Of a stretch of 64,000 bases of DNA, positions 1 to 9,587 are shown in pieces (positions within the stretch are counted from its first letter, which is position 1; each line of letters begins with the position of its first letter). The notes beneath the pieces were generated by a model that searched no databases, was not told where the DNA came from, and saw only the letters and a list, made by a program, of their open reading frames with translations. Origin of the DNA: Haematobia irritans (Eukaryota; Arthropoda; Insecta; Diptera; Muscidae); NCBI RefSeq assembly GCF_050003625.1, contig NC_134401.1, positions 69,978,537 to 70,042,536 on the forward strand. The letters are read 5' to 3'. The translations under genes were made by a program, and so were the position numbers.

Positions 1-71
1 CAAATTACGAAAATCACGGTACTTGTATTCGATCTGATCCTTCTGTAATTCAAGATTATAAGACAGGAATA
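1..71 (-). pseudogene. LINE endonuclease fragment, distal part
   Basis: Read on the minus strand, this edge sequence encodes LSYNLELQKDQ and EYKYRDF, typical of the end of an apurinic-like endonuclease domain in Jockey/CR1-type LINEs. It continues in frame with the endonuclease piece that ends at 1795 once the intervening mariner and one TA are set aside. The element runs off the left edge of the window, so its reverse transcriptase is not visible here. Confidence 0.7.
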
Positions 72-201
72 AAGGGTGATACGGTCATAATTTGGTCAAG
101 GGAAAACGCGTGTCAATCGGTGAAATCGTTTATTTAAAAAATCAAATTAAATTTCTTTTTCAAGTTCAATTAGTATAAAATTCAGGAAAAATATTCAGTT
201 A

Positions 202-769
202 CACAGAAAAAAATATCACCAAAATATTTCCAATTAAAAAGTTAATTGAAGTTGAAAATTTTTTCAATTAAAAAATTAATTGATACAATTAACTTTTTAA
301 TCATGATAGAAAATTAAGTTAATTAAGTCAATGATTGAACATTTTAAAATTTTAATTAAAAAATTAATTGATACAATTAACTTTTTAATCAAATTCGGAA
401 GACTAATTCAGTTAAAAAAAGTGCTGATTTTTTTTTAATTTTTAATGAAAAATGTATTTCAACCAATCATTTGTTAATCCAAATAAAAACTTTAAGCCAA
501 TTCAGAAAATAATTAAAAATAGTTACCTTTTTTAATTAATAAATTATTTGAGTTTTGCAATCAACATCAATTAAATTTTTAATTGAATCAATTAAAAAAT
601 TAATTGAAATTTGCTGAAAAAATCAATTAATTTTTTAATCAAGAATTTTTTCTATGCCCAATTAAAACTGAGATTGATACTATCATTTTCGTGATTGAAG
701 ACATTTCAATTAAAAAATTAATTGGATCAATTAATTTGGTGATTGAATCAGAAAAAAAATGTTTGTGTG
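202..769. mobile_element. 568-bp TA-flanked MITE, copy 1
   Basis: Flanked by TA at 200-201 and 770-771. One end reads CACAGAAAAAAATATCACC and the other is the inverse of CACACAAACA followed by A-rich sequence. The interior is made of variants of AATTAAAAAGTTAATTGA in both orientations, so it can fold extensively. A copy of exactly the same length lies at 20863-21430 and a split copy at about 4654-9252. No coding capacity is seen. TA duplication suggests mobilisation by a Tc1/mariner-type transposase. Confidence 0.8.
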
Positions 770-770
770 T

Positions 771-1770
771 AGGCTTTCGCTTTTCCAAATCCGAATTGCC
801 GGGCCTCACGCTTGACATCTGCCATCAGATTTTGTACAGCCACCTTGTCCACCTTCTTCGCCGCAGAAAGCCAGTGTGCCTTGAACTGCTGCTCGTCCTT
901 AGCAGTTTTTTTGGTCTTCTTTAGGTTCCGCTTGACAATAGCCCAGTATTTCTCAATTGGGCGCAGCTCTGGCGTGTTGGGAGGGTTCTTGTCCTTGGGA
1001 ACCACCTGCACGTTGTTGGCGGCGTACCACTCCATGGCCTTTTTATCGTAATGGCAAGATGCCAAATCCGGCCAAAACAGTACGGAACAACCGTTTTTCT
1101 TCAGGAAAGGCAGCAGACGGTTATTCAAGCACTCTTTCACGTAAATTTCTTGGTTGACAGTCCCGGAAGCTATGAAAATGCTGCTTTTCAAGCCACAGGT
1201 ACAGATGGCTTGCCCAACCAGATATTTCTTTGCGAACTTTGACAGTTTTATGTGCTTGAAAATATCTGCTACCTTTCCCTTTCCTTTTGCCGTATAAAAC
1301 TCCTGTCCCGGAAGCTGCTTGTAGTCGGCTTTGACGTAGGTTTCGTCGTCCATTACCACGCAGTCAAACTTCGTCAGCATCGTCGTGTACAGCCTCCGGG
1401 CCGTCGTATTTTGTTTATCATCGCGATTTGGAGTTACTACCTTCTTATAAGTCGATAGTCCGGCTCGCTTTTTGGCTAGATGCACGGTTGTAGACGATAC
1501 ACCCAGCTTATTTGCGGCATATCGGAGAGGTCAGGGTTTCGCTTGAAACTACCGGCAACTCTCGTTGTCGTCTCAGCTGCTTCCGGTTTTCGATTTCCCC
1601 CCGATCCAGACTTCCTGGCTGTCGACAAACGTTCCCCAAACACTTTAAATACATTTGTAAAGGTTGATTTGGCAACTTTTAGCGATTTTGCCAGCTTTGC
1701 GTGCGAGTAGCTCGGATTTTCGCGATGCGCGAGCAAAATTTTGATACGCTACGTCAAGTTTATATTGACC
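771..1770 (-). pseudogene. DD37E transposase (frameshifted)
   Basis: This is the transposase of the enclosing element, a DNA cut-and-paste enzyme acting at TA sites. The N-terminal half (about 1736-1480) has a helix-turn-helix with the core HAKLAKSLKVAKSTFTNVFK. The catalytic half (about 1485-770) has VVMDDETYVKADYKQLPGQE, FWPDLASCHY and LRPIEKYW. Counting residues between the second Asp and the Glu gives 37, the DD37E spacing first described from mosquitoes. The two halves are in different frames around 1480-1490, so the gene is broken. The last codons run into the MITE inserted at 769. Confidence 0.88.
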
Positions 1771-1794
1771 AAATTTTGACCGTATCACCCTTTA

Positions 1795-2400
1795 TAAGGT
1801 CGTGTTTCGAGAAACAAGGAGCCGAAATCTGGTCGTATAGGAGGACGTCAGACAAATTATTTACAAAAAACAAATCCAGAAGAGTATTAGAAGAGGAAGA
1901 AAAATGTGTCGGATTCGTATTATTAGGTGTATATAACCCAATAGCCAACATATTATCTGTTAATGTTGAATTGACGAGAATATTCGAATTAAAATCACCG
2001 GTAATAATTACGTCTTCATACCCCAATGTAATGGATCCTAATTTAATCTGAAACTGATCCATACTTATCGTATTATCGATAACAACATCCAACTAAAATC
2101 TTCCTTGAAGTAGACACAAGTTCAACAAATACATACTATTCTCTCATCGCGGGTAGATTTCGTACGAAACTTTGCCTTCAAGGTTTTCCTCACAAATATT
2201 GCGACCCCTCCCCCACGGCTTTCCCTATCATATCTGAACACGGAATATCCCCTTAAATTTATCAATCCATTGGGAATGGATGAGCTTAACCAGGTCTCTG
2301 AGACGCATATAATGTCAGTACCCGTATCCTCAAATATGTATCTTATTCGCTTAACTCTGCGCGTTAATGTGACAGATTGATACACCGTTCCTTTGTTTAG
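1795..2400 (-). pseudogene. LINE ORF2 endonuclease domain (broken)
   Basis: Encodes part of an exonuclease-endonuclease-phosphatase domain, which nicks target DNA during LINE insertion. Visible motifs on the minus strand are HINAQS (about 2365), DIICVSETWLSSS with the catalytic Glu, GGGVAIFVRK, VIITGDFNSN, and TLLDLFFVNN near the end. The reading frame shifts at least twice (about 2360 and 2110). It is interrupted at 1794 by the DD37E element. Confidence 0.78.
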
Positions 2401-2572
2401 ATAAAATACTTACTAAGTTCTTGGTTATGTCTCTGGAACCTTTTCAAAATCATTGGTTACCGAAAATAATATTGTATCACAATGCGAAATACTATGAGCA
2501 ATTAAATTATAACAAAAATAAATTATAACGAAAAATAATAACGCAAAAAATAATAGAAACAAATGATAATAT

Positions 2573-3300
2573 TTAGATATTTTTTCCCAAATCAGACTGA
2601 TTAACTGAAGAATTAAAATCATCCAAGACTTTTGAATGAAATATGCATATAGGTTCATTGTTGTCAGTTGGTTTGATATACACGAGTCCTCGAAATGTAT
2701 ATGCAGCTTTCACAAGTCCATTTTTCTTCAGTCGTATGGCGTCTTGCAAAAGCTGATAGTTTGTGTTGGAAATATTCTCATTTATATAGTATTTTGAATT
2801 GGAGTTAAACCCAATATTATTGAGTGTCAATTGATGATTGTTGGTTTTTTTATACGCTGCTACTGATTTGAGCCAAAAGTTCTTATCATATGAGGACAAA
2901 AATTTGGTAATTATAACACCATCAGGCGAATTTATAGTTTTTGTATTGTTGCGATTTTGGAGGCGGTGTATTGATTTAATTTCCTAGAGGTACAAATTGT
3001 AACAAATATGTTATTCAGGTCTTCCTCTTTTTGGTAAGGAATTCCGTTAATGCGAATTTCACAAGCCACCTGAGAGTTTTCTTGTCTTAATAGGGCCATT
3101 CGGAGATCTTTAATATCCGATTTTAAAAAGTTTACTTCATTATCCTCCTTTTCTAAATTTGAAATACGTTCTTTTAAATTTATTACATCCGTTGTAAGTT
3201 CAGCCAATCTTTTATCGAAATTATTCATCAATCGTTCTTCGGTCTCTCTTAACATCAACTTAAACTGGTTCATTAATCGTTCACTCAAAGCGATCATCAA
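2573..3300 (-). pseudogene. LINE ORF1-like protein with coiled coil
   Basis: Two minus-strand segments form one decayed ORF1. The first (3300-2932) begins with a heptad-like coiled coil (repeated L/M/I spacing through RLAELTTDVINLKERISNLE) followed by EIRINGIPYQKEEDLNNIF, the region seen in L1-like and FP25-like ORF1 proteins. The second (2899-2573) carries NTNYQLLQDAIRLKKNGLV and AAYTFRGLVYIKP, the matching C-terminal part. Such proteins bind the LINE RNA. A frameshift separates the two near 2915. Family assignment rests on motif resemblance only. Confidence 0.6.
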
Positions 3301-3415
3301 GCATTTGCATTATCCGAAATGGTGAATCGGAGAGACGGGGTGTTTTTAGCAGGTTTCCAGTGAGAGAGTGACGAATGGAACTCTCTCTGTTACGCTTGGG
3401 AGCTTTGGGATCATA

Positions 3416-3585
3416 TCGAAATATCGTTTGTAACACATCGAAATATCGATTTCCGACTATATAAGTATATATATATTCTTGGTCAGGGAGAAATTCTAAG
3501 ACGATATAAGCATGTCCGTCTGTTGTAATCACGCTACAGCATTCAATAATGGAGCTATCGTCCTGAAATTGTCATTGTCAACTGA
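3416..3585 (+). repeat. Fragment of the CACCCACCAC interspersed repeat
   Basis: Shares a long stretch with 7745-7900, including TCGATTTCCGACTATATA, GACGATATAAGCATGTCCGT and AATAATGGAGCTATCGTCCT. Only the 5' part of the repeat is present. It breaks off at about 3585 into unrelated sequence. Confidence 0.7.
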
Positions 3586-4180
3586 AAAATCTGTTTGAGT
3601 GAGATCAGCTCCATTTGAAATATCCATTATGAAAAAGGGCGGTTTGGATTTGAATTTCAATGCAAAATTGCAGGGGGATTTGCGGTGTGAGTAAATATTT
3701 CAGAATATAAATTGGAGCACACTGTTAGGCAAGTTTTATAATTGAATAACAGGGTGATCCGTGATGCCTTTTGTAGTGTGGGCAAATCTTTTAATTTAAT
3801 AACAGGGTGATTCTTTATGTCTATTATTTAAATGATGTAGCATAAGTTTAGGAGCACACTGAAATTATTTAGAGCTTTCGCTTATTAACTGTTGTCATTT
3901 AGTTGAGTTTTAATATCGATGATTTTCGATTGTTTTAACATTTGACAATAGTTTATTCTCACACTCTCAAACTCTCTTGCTTTGTTTACACTAAATTGTT
4001 GTTGTATGTACTTCTTCTTTTGATATTGAATAAACATAAAAGTTTTTTACAATTATTGAAAAAGCTGAGCTTTGCACTGATTTTCTTTCAGCTTTTTTTC
4101 AACACAGGGTGCTTATGGCAACGATTGTTTTTTATTTTAGCTTTAAAATAAGTCTATATACACCAAACAAATGGATTTTA
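3586..4180. other. No gene seen; short dispersed repeats
   Basis: AT-rich sequence without a supportable gene. Two short motifs recur: AATAACAGGGTGAT (near 3747 and 3800) and GGAGCACACTG (near 3713 and 3851). Confidence 0.5.
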
Positions 4181-4400
4181 CTGGAGCCCAATGAAAACAC
4201 GTCCACTCACGACAGTGACTTTTCCAAACATACTGTAATAATAAGATTGTAATCTTGTTGTATTTGATACAATAAATAAATAAATAAATAACTCCGCTCC
4301 AGGTTTCATTGGAACATCAGGTTTCATTAAAATGTATCGGAATCTAGATGGGCGTTAAATAGTTTTGGACCTTTCAAATCCCCCGGACCTTGCCCACACG
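4181..4400 (+). repeat. LINE 3' tail and LOA-like LINE scrap
   Basis: About 4235-4290 resembles the 3' end of a Jockey/CR1-type LINE (TACTGTAATAATAAG, then a (TAAA)n tail). About 4292-4395 is a scrap of the LOA-like LINE: ACTCCGCTCCAGGTTTCATT and TTTCAAATCCCCCGGACCT also occur at 34195-34400, but the intervening sequence has been deleted here. Confidence 0.6.
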
Positions 4401-4577
4401 TTGTACCGTTGAAATTTGAAAACGGATTGCATTCAAACGTTTCTGCCTGCATATTATTATATTATTATAAAAAAATTCTAAAATACTTCAATATGACGTC
4501 ATGAGGATATTAAAAATAGTTTTAGAAATCAAATTGAAAGATCCTGTAGGTGTTTTTGGCATTTACTACGTGTTATA

Positions 4578-4610
4578 CAGGTATATGACGTTTTCGACGT
4601 CATATACCTG
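4578..4610. other. 14-bp stem hairpin
   Basis: CAGGTATATGACGT is followed after 5 bases by its exact inverse ACGTCATATACCTG. It lies in otherwise unannotated DNA between LINE scraps and a MITE. No run of T follows and no gene adjoins it, so it is probably a palindromic repeat rather than a terminator. Confidence 0.6.
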
Positions 4611-5468
4611 GGGACCATCTCTGATCCCCAGTGAGATATCCAATACCACACATACATACAAAAAAAATCTGATTCAATCACAAAATTAATTGATCAAAAT
4701 AATGTCTTCAATCATGAAAATGATAGTATCAATCACAGTTTTAAGTGGGCATAAAAAAGATACTTTATTAAAAAATTAATTGATTTCATTAGTACATTTT
4801 TTAATTGAATCAATAAACATTCAATTGAATCAATTAAACATTTAATTGTATCAATTAAACATTTAATTGATGTTGATTGCAAAACTCAATGAAATTTTTA
4901 ATTAAAAACGTAAATATTTTCAATTACTTCTTAACTGACTTAGTGTTTCTGGTTTGATTAAGAAATTAGTAGCTTGAAGTAAATGTTTAATTAAAAATTA
5001 AAAGAATCCATCAGTTGTTTTAACCAGGGATCCGGAGCGGAGCGGAGCAAGCCCTTTTTTGCCGGAGCGGGAGCGGCATTTCTAAAATCCGGAGCGGGGC
5101 GGGAGCGGTTTCCAAATGAAAAACCGCTCCGCTCCGAATAAAATATTACTTGAATGAAATGTGTAACTTTGAAATTAAACTGTGTAGGTAATTTCAAATA
5201 TAGCTAGTACTTAGAGTAGTGTGAGTAAATGTTTAAAACGTACGATATGTTTTTTTGTACGTACGTACATTGGGGAAAACACAACGTGTTTTTTTAGTAT
5301 TTGTTTTCAAAAACGGCAAATGTCAAAATATATCTCTAGTATGTGTTGTAAAAGTAACAACAGTACTTTCGACCAATTTCATCCCGTATTACTACAAAGA
5401 TGTTTGTAATGAACGTCAAATAAATGCAATTAAACGATCTTATTTATATTTAGTTTTTTAGTTTTCTA

Positions 5469-6124
5469 CACTGAAAAAAATATTGTCGTGAAGTCAAAGA
5501 TTTCATGTCCTTAAAATAAGAATGCAAATTTTGCTTAACATGGAAGACGCATTTCTCTAAAATAAAGTTTTTTTCCTTGTCCAAAAGTCAATAAACTTTT
5601 GAATGAAGTTGTAATTGTCCTTATAATTAAGTGATTTTACTTAAAAATGTATATCATAACATGAAAGATAAAATTTTTGAGGTAAGGTCAACGTGACTTT
5701 AATAATTAAGAAAAATTCTTTAAAATTAATAAAATTGTCTTTTAATTTGTTTCCTTTTTGCATCTTGCCTACAAAGCAAAAAATCGTTAAAAAATAAGAC
5801 ATGTTTTTCAACACTTTATTTTAAAGACGCTTTTTACTTGAAACATAGCATAATTTCTACTGGAAGTCGAGTCTTAATATGGAAAATAAAATTGTCGTTA
5901 ACTCGTTTTTAAAGGATTTTGATAACAACTGACGAAAAAAATCTAAAAAAAATAAAAATTAACATTTGCATCCTAGAAGCAAGTATATAACCCCCAAATT
6001 TAAAAGATAATTGCGTCTTTAAAGTATCCTTACTTGTATTCTCCGCTTCTTTGGCTCTGAATTAATACCCAAACTGTTAAAGTAAAGACAAAATCTTTGG
6101 AACCGGGCATGCTTTTTTTCAGAG
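5469..6124. mobile_element. TA-flanked MITE (CACTGAAAAAAA family), copy 1
   Basis: Flanked by TA at 5467-5468 and 6125-6126. The ends are inverted versions of CACTGAAAAAAA and CTCTGAAAAAAA. It shares internal sequence (TAAAATAAGAATGCAAATTT, AATAAAGTTTTTTTCCTTGT) with copies at about 6735-7023 and 28345-29188. No coding capacity. It lies inside the hAT element, so it is younger than that insertion or was carried by it. Confidence 0.72.
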
Positions 6125-6605
6125 TAAGGACATTCATATTTGCTTTACTATTGTACTATATCCTAGCATTCTCTTATTTCTGATATTAGTTCTCGAAAAT
6201 TTAATTAAAATTATGGATAGTTTCAATTTTGGTTGAAAAATGTGCGCATATACATTTATTTTAATATTTTCTCACATTGAAAACTAATGACTTCATTTGT
6301 ATTATTGCATGTTATCTACTTTTTTGAGAACGAACATTTCTTAAAAACGCTGTTCGAAAATGTATTTTTACAATAAAGGGGAAAAAAGCGAAATTAAGTA
6401 ACACTAGATCTGAGTAAGAATATTCGTAGGTATACCACGGACTGATTTCGATGGAGGTTGTTGCAAACATAAACATACACACACACATTACAAATATAAC
6501 AAAACCTCTTCTCTACGTCTGTTGCAAAACAAAAAAAAGAAACTTTCGGAGAGTAGTTACTTCTACTCTGTGTATAGACTTTCAATTCCAATCAGCGTTG
6601 CCGTT

Positions 6606-6690
6606 TTGGTCCGATCGGACCAAAATTGGTCCAAAAGATTTCTAATTTTTAAATTTGGTCCGATGGTCGGACCAAACAGAATTTGGTCCA
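6606..6690. repeat. TTGGTCC palindromic cluster
   Basis: TTGGTCCGATCGGACCAA is a perfect 18-bp palindrome near 6607, followed by further TTGGTCC and GGACCAA copies to about 6690. At least six copies occur in about 85 bp in the interior of the hAT-type element. Confidence 0.6.
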
Positions 6691-6734
6691 TTTTCATAAA
6701 TTTGGTTTCTATCACATATTAAATAGTACATGGT

Positions 6735-7023
6735 GCACCGCAAAGAATATTGTCGGGAGGCCAAATATTTCACATGCTTAAAATACGAATACGAATTTTG
6801 CTTAGAATAGAAGACGTATTTCTCTGAAATAAAGTTTTTTCCTTGTCTAAAAGTCTCTAAACTTTTCAAATAAGGCTGTTTGTCCTTATAGCTAAGTGAT
6901 TCGACATGAAAATGTGTATCCTAACATGAATGAAAATTTCGTTTTAATGAAGTCAAAATGGATTTAATATTTCTGAAAAAATCTTCAAAATTAATAAAAT
7001 GTTTCAACACATTGTTTTAAAGT
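6735..7023. repeat. CACTGAAAAAAA-family MITE, truncated copy
   Basis: Matches the first part of the element at 5469-6124 (AATATTGTCGGGAGGCCAAA, TTTCTCTGAAATAAAGTTTT) and breaks off after TTGTTTTAAAGTC. The right end is missing and another repeat begins at once. Confidence 0.65.
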
Positions 7024-7025
7024 CA

Positions 7026-7350
7026 TTATACCCTAAACCACATAATGGTTAGTGTATAATAAGTTTGATCTGCCAAAAAATGTGCCTACCAGAAATATTG
7101 ATTTTAGACCCCATAAAATATATACCGATCGACTCAGAATCACCTCCTGAGTCGATCTAGCGCTTGGTGTCCGTCCGTCTGTCCATGTATTTGTTGTTCA
7201 CAGGATTCCGGTCGCAATTATTAATCGATTTCGATGAAATTTGGTACAGGGAGTTTTTTGGGCACAAGGACGAACGCTATTGAATTTGGAACAAATGGGG
7301 TCACGCTGTGCCCCCATAAAATAAAACTCAATTGAACAAATAATACAATG
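7026..7350. repeat. Interspersed repeat with ATACCCTAAACCAC head
   Basis: Starts with a hairpin-forming TTATACCCTAA...TTAGTGTATAA segment and carries a second hairpin, CGACTCAG...CTGAGTCG (about 7131-7156). It includes GGTGTCCGTCCGTCTGTCCA and GATTTCGATGAAATTTGGTA. I recognise the general style of an abundant fly repeat but cannot assign a class. It is non-coding. Confidence 0.5.
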
Positions 7351-7691
7351 TTTGTACTATAATTTTCTCGAAGAGGAGCGTGGAGCGGAGCGGAGCGATT
7401 TTTTTTTCTCGGAGCGCAGCGTGGAGCGGAGCGATTTATTTTTCTCCGGAGCGGAGCGGAGCGAAAAAAATGGACCGCTCCGGATCCCTGGTTTTAACTG
7501 ACTTACTGCCTGTTCATGAAACGTAAAATCGTTCCGAGATGAATCGTTTGTCTAAAGTGAAACTAAAATAACGTTAGATATATTTGCGCTATACCTAGCC
7601 GTCACCAACTTCTGATCTCTGAATGGCAATTTTTCACAAATACAATCCGTCGCATTGGCAACGCATATAACTTCAAAATTTTGTTCTAATT

Positions 7692-8340
7692 TTGTACACC
7701 CACCACTATAGAATGGTGACGGGGATATAATAAGTTTGTCATTCCGTTTGTAATACATCGAAATATCGATTTCCGACTATATAAAGTATATATATTCTTG
7801 ATCAGTGAGAAATTCTAAGACGATATAAGCATGTCCGTCTGTCTGTCTGTTGTAATCACGCTACAGCATTCAATAATGGAGCTATCGTCCTGAAATTTGG
7901 AACAGATTCGTCTTTTGTTTGCAGGCAGGTCAAGTTCGAAGATGGGCTATATCGGTCCAAGTTTTGATATAGTACCCATATAAAGCGACCTCCCGATTTG
8001 GGGTCTTGGGCTTATAAAAACTGTTGTTTTTATCCAATTTGCGTGAAATTGGAAATCTAGAGGTATTTTAGGACCATCAAAAAAGTGCACACTTACAAGA
8101 GATGTTTATGATTCCTCTAAAACACAAACAAAAAATGGTTCTTATCAATTCAGAATCAGATCTAGTCTTCATAGGTAAAATCTTTACATTTATCTGTGGG
8201 AACTGTACTGGTTGAACTGATCTGCTTGGAAAAATATCTGTCATCAAACCCCCTGAAATTTTCAAAGGAAACTAATATATTTGATTCATGGTGGTGGGTA
8301 TTTAAGATTCGGCCCGGCCGAACTTACTGCTGTATATACT
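7692..8340 (+). repeat. Interspersed repeat with CACCCACCAC/GTGGTGGGT ends
   Basis: Begins with ACACCCACCACTATAGAATG and ends with GGTGGTGGGTATTTAAG then TTCGGCCCGGCCGAA, a near-perfect GC-rich hairpin, and ACTTACTGCTGTATATACTT. A 5' fragment of the same repeat lies at 3416-3585. The combination of a short inverted end and a terminal hairpin is unusual; I cannot place it in a named superfamily. No protein is encoded. Confidence 0.6.
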
Positions 8341-8930
8341 TGTTTTATGTATTTTTTGTATTTCTACGTTTAATTTTAAATTTATTGTTAATCTATTTGT
8401 GATTTTTATTTAATGTACTTAGGTTAGGTTAGGTTAGGTTAGGTGGCAGCCCGATGTATCAGGCTCACTTAGACTATTCAGTCCATTGTGATACCACGTT
8501 GGTGAACTTCTCTCTTATCACTGAGTGCTGCCCTATTCCATGTTAAGCTCAATGACAAGGGTCCTCCTTTTTATAGCCGAGTCCGAACGGCGTTCCACAT
8601 TGCAGTGAAACCACTTAGAGAAGCTCTGAAAACCTCAGAAATGTCACCAGCATTACTCAGGTGGGATAATCCACCGCCGAAAAACTTATTGGTGTTCGGT
8701 CGAAGCAGGAATCGGACCCACGACCTTGTGTATGCAAGGCGGGCATGCTAACCATTGCACCACGGTGGCTCCCATTTAATGTGCTTATTGTTTGTTATAC
8801 TCTTGTCTTTTTTACTACTAATTTGTGGACAAATGCTATAGAAACTTTTCGAATCACATACTGTAATTATAACATTGTAAATCTTGTCGTATGTGATACA
8901 ATAACTAAATAAATAAAACATCGAAAATTT
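8341..8930 (+). repeat. Jockey/CR1-type LINE 3' end split by a SINE
   Basis: About 8787-8930 ends with TACTGTAATTATAACATTGT, ATCTTGTCGTATGTGATACA and an (ATAA)n-type tail. This resembles the 3' end of the LINE at 41553-43190, where TACTGTAATTTATAGGATG is followed by TCATCTTGTTGTACTAG. A SINE with its own target duplication interrupts it at 8421-8773. Confidence 0.55.
8421..8773 (-). mobile_element. tRNA-derived SINE, full-length, minus strand
   Basis: A 353-bp element flanked by the 13-bp repeat ATTTAATGTRCTT (8408-8420 and 8774-8786, one mismatch). On its own strand it starts GGGAGCCACC, then a polymerase III A-box-like segment GTGGTGCAATGGTTAGCATG and a B box GGTCCGATTCC (8708-8718). The body is about 280 bp of non-tRNA sequence. 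The 3' end is TCACAATGGACTGAATAGTC...GGGCTGCCACCTAACC followed by CCTAA repeats. That 3' part is shared with the LOA-like LINE of this window, the pattern of a SINE moved by a partner LINE. Confidence 0.9.
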
Positions 8931-9252
8931 ATGACTTTTAATCGACCGCCGATACAATTGCGATTCGACAAAATCTAGTTCTCGAGATATTAACAAGTTA
9001 TTTTTGACGTTTCGTTCGTCTCGAGGCGACGAAAATTCTACGAACAGGCAGTTGGTCTTCCGAGTGTGATGAAAAAGTTGATTGTATCAATAATTTTTTA
9101 ATTAAAATTTTAAACATTTTCAATCATTGACTTAATTAACTTAATATTTCTATCTTGATTAAAAAGTTAATTGTAACAATTAATTGAAAAAATTTCCAAC
9201 TTCAATCATCTTTTTAATTGGAAATAGTTTGGTGATATTTTTTTTCTGTGTA

Positions 9253-9587
9253 CAAGAAGTTTCAATAGAACTTCGTGGAAAATGCATATTTTCCAAACTC
9301 GATGGCTGAAGAGGACATAAACAAAATGTCCATTACAACTCATTATGATGTATCTGCCCAAGGTATCAAGCCGTCTAATGATTGAGTTGAAATTATCTTA
9401 TATTTTCCCAAACCGGAAACAATAACAAAATTTCAAATAATTCAAAACGAATCTGTTACATTTATGAAATGTAAGATCACTAGAATAACATTATTATATA
9501 CGATATTGCATTAATTCAGCGAAAGGGGATTCCGGCAAATAAAAAGTAGACGGTCAAATAACTTGTGATTATATTAGCTGTACTAAC
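9253..9587 (-). other. sbb intron, donor-proximal
   Basis: Sequence downstream of the sbb exon on the minus strand, starting with the GTTAGTA donor. It is AT-rich with no recognised repeat until the MITE end at 9252. Confidence 0.6.

Larger units (their letters stand above)
72..1792 (-). mobile_element. DD37E Tc1/mariner-family transposon
   Basis: The ends are inverted copies (AAGGGTGATACGGTCA, then AATTTGGTCAA) flanked by TA dinucleotides at 70-71 and 1793-1794, the standard Tc1/mariner target duplication. The element lies in the endonuclease region of a minus-strand LINE, and removing it with one TA rejoins that reading frame. Its 1,721 bp include a 568-bp MITE at 202-769, so the original length was about 1.15 kb. 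Confidence 0.9.
1795..3415 (-). mobile_element. Jockey/CR1-type LINE relic (ORF1 and ORF2 endonuclease)
   Basis: Minus-strand non-LTR retrotransposon remnant continuing at 1-71 beyond the inserted mariner. It holds an ORF1-like region (about 3300-2573) and the start of ORF2 (about 2400-1795). No reverse transcriptase lies inside the window. The 5' part is lost where it abuts a different repeat near 3415. Confidence 0.75.
5025..7490. mobile_element. Non-autonomous hAT-type element with GAGCGG subterminal repeats
   Basis: The ends are inverted copies of CAGGGATCCGGAGCGG, and the flanks carry the perfect 8-bp direct repeat GTTTTAAC at 5017-5024 and 7491-7498. An 8-bp duplication with CAGGG termini is typical of hAT transposons. 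Many copies of GGAGCGG and its inverse CCGCTCC cluster in the first and last about 120 bp and may be transposase-binding sites. No hAT transposase (no C-terminal dimerisation motif) is seen. The interior is filled by other repeats at 5469-6124, about 6735-7023 and 7026-7350. Confidence 0.85.
7506..9051. mobile_element. Inverted-repeat element with CTGCCTGTTC ends
   Basis: CTGCCTGTTC at 7506-7515 is matched by its inverse GAACAGGCAG at 9042-9051. It interrupts the 568-bp-family MITE. Both ends continue with partly matching inverted sequence containing AAACGT and TCG-rich blocks. A target duplication could not be fixed by eye, so the superfamily is open. The interior holds other repeats: a CACCCACCAC repeat, a LINE tail and a SINE. 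Confidence 0.5.
4654..9252. mobile_element. 568-bp-family MITE, copy 3, split by later insertions
   Basis: The left part (about 4654-5024) and right part (about 9052-9252) align with successive parts of the copy at 20863-21430: the GATAGTATCAATCACAGTTT and TTAATTAAAAATTAAAA sections on the left, and TTAATTGGAAATAGTTTGGT with TTTTTCTGTGTA on the right. Everything between is later material: a hAT-type element at 5025-7490 and a second inverted-repeat element at about 7506-9051. Confidence 0.7.

Noticed and set aside
3281..3532. 83-codon minus-strand frame as a host gene
   Set aside because: It spans the junction of a dispersed repeat and a LINE ORF1 5' region and has no domain.
7131..7156. CGACTCAG...CTGAGTCG hairpin as a terminator
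   Set aside because: It lies within a dispersed repeat, has no neighbouring gene, and this is a eukaryotic genome.
8421..8445. Telomeric (TTAGG)n tract
   Set aside because: It is the short tail of a SINE with its own target duplication, not an array.
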